Shown piece by piece: positions 30,673 through 30,810 of a stretch of DNA of 30,810 nucleotides; position 1 is the stretch's first letter, and each line of letters starts with the position of its first letter. The position numbers were made by a program, and so were the translations under genes. The notes below the pieces were generated by a model. The model was not told where the DNA came from, did no database searches, and saw nothing but the letters and a program-made list of their open reading frames with translations. Source of the stretch: Liolophura sinensis (taxonomy: Eukaryota; Mollusca; Polyplacophora; Chitonida; Chitonidae); NCBI RefSeq assembly GCF_032854445.1, contig NW_027018401.1:1-30810 (forward strand), written 5' to 3'.

Positions 30673-30810
30673 ATGTGCCCTTCGGTAGCCCAGACGACGT
30701 CAAATCTTTGGCCAAGCCCATTTAAACTCACCCAGCAAATGTCTTACTTCTAAGTCGAAGACAAACTCAATGTCTTTATCTACATGTAGAAAAACCACAC
30801 CATTTGTATA
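30673..30810 (+). repeat. Satellite monomer U57 (partial, cut by window edge)
   Basis: First 138 bases of a unit with the AAATG allele. It has one G fewer (CTTTGGCCAAG) and one A more (TTTAAACTC) than consensus. It ends inside the TATA-like tract. Confidence 0.94.

Larger units (their letters stand above)
1..30810 (+). repeat. Tandem satellite DNA array, ~550-bp monomer, ~56 copies
   Basis: The same ~550-bp sequence recurs head to tail from the first to the last base. Counting from ATGTGCCCTTCGG, most successive starts are exactly 550 bp apart, and the rest are 546-553 apart except at one 114-bp deletion. Copies differ at roughly a dozen diagnostic sites plus private changes. Three types are used in the unit entries. 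Type I: GTGTATA, GATAAAGTCTGC, GCAACGCGAT. Type II: GTATATA, ACATGATACAGTCC, CAGCTGCTG, GGCTTCCATGTAG, GCCGCGCGG. Type III: ACTTGATACAGTCC, CAGCTGTTG, GGTTTCCATGGAG, GCAACGCGG; IIIa has CAGCAAATG and IIIb has CAGCAGTTG. The 3' tail comes mainly as TGGTCTTTTTGCGAATTG or TGGTATTTTTTCTAATTG. No dispersed element, RNA gene or credible coding gene interrupts the array, and I do not recognise the monomer as a named satellite. Array size and homogeneity fit eukaryotic heterochromatic satellite DNA (inference). Confidence 0.98.

Noticed and set aside
1-30810. CENP-B box
   Set aside because: I looked for TTCGnnnnAnnCGGG on both strands. TTCG occurs at two places per unit, but neither is followed by the required A and CGGG.
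1-30810. CRISPR array
   Set aside because: The repeat is ~550 bp with no short repeat/unique spacer alternation.
1-30810. Tandem 5S rRNA, snRNA, histone or spliced-leader gene cluster
   Set aside because: I found no 5S, U1-U6 or nematode SL signature in the monomer. A short likeness to trypanosome SL (AACAGTTT, ACTATATT) is too brief and in the wrong context.
1-30810. Assembly artefact from repeating one monomer
   Set aside because: Units carry distinct private mutations and several different duplication steps, which a simple copying artefact would not create. Copy number may still be misassembled.

Overview
The whole window is one uninterrupted head-to-tail tandem array of a roughly 550-bp satellite monomer. 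There are 55 essentially complete copies, one copy that lost 114 bp together with its left neighbour's end, and a 138-bp partial copy at the right edge. I see no unique sequence, no inverted monomer, no inserted transposon, no recognisable RNA gene and no protein gene that I would defend. Both ends of the window lie inside the array, so the true array is longer than 30.8 kb. GC is about 40.5% (hand count of the monomer at 26827: 223 of 550).

A long array of sub-kilobase monomers with local higher-order structure is typical of eukaryotic constitutive heterochromatin (centromeric, pericentromeric, subtelomeric, or sex- or B-chromosome satellite). I cannot name the species. CpG is nearly undepleted (18 CpG in one 550-bp monomer, about 22-23 expected). 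This argues mildly against a genome with heavy germline CpG methylation, such as a vertebrate or most plants, and would fit many invertebrates or fungi.

Layout. Units are phased here on ATGTGCCCTTCGG, an arbitrary choice, and numbered U1-U57. Positions 1 to about 10.3 kb (U1-U19) are a mosaic of three monomer types. Type I has GTGTATA, AAAGTCTGC and GCAACGCGAT. Type II has GTATATA, ACATGATACAGTCC, CAGCTGCTG, CATGTAGTAAG and GCCGCGCGG. Type III has TACTTGATACAGTCC, CAGCTGTTG, CATGGAGTAAG and GCAACGCGG. From 10.3 to 14.2 kb (U20-U26) types II and III alternate, with a clean trimeric duplication. From 14.2 kb to the end (U27-U57) the array is all type III, with two sub-alleles: IIIa (CAGCAAATG) and IIIb (CAGCAGTTG).

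Shared private mutations show several independent local duplications, with steps of 2, 3, 4 and 5 monomers. This is the expected trace of repeated unequal exchange or conversion. Some monomers are chimeras between types.

Each monomer also carries a fixed set of short elements: an imperfect hairpin, a perfect 12-bp palindrome, a TATA-like A-rich tract, one CACGTG, one near-CRE site and a T-tract cluster. Single-base indels, mostly homopolymer length changes, crowd the outermost few kilobases at both ends. This looks like lower consensus quality near contig ends rather than biology.
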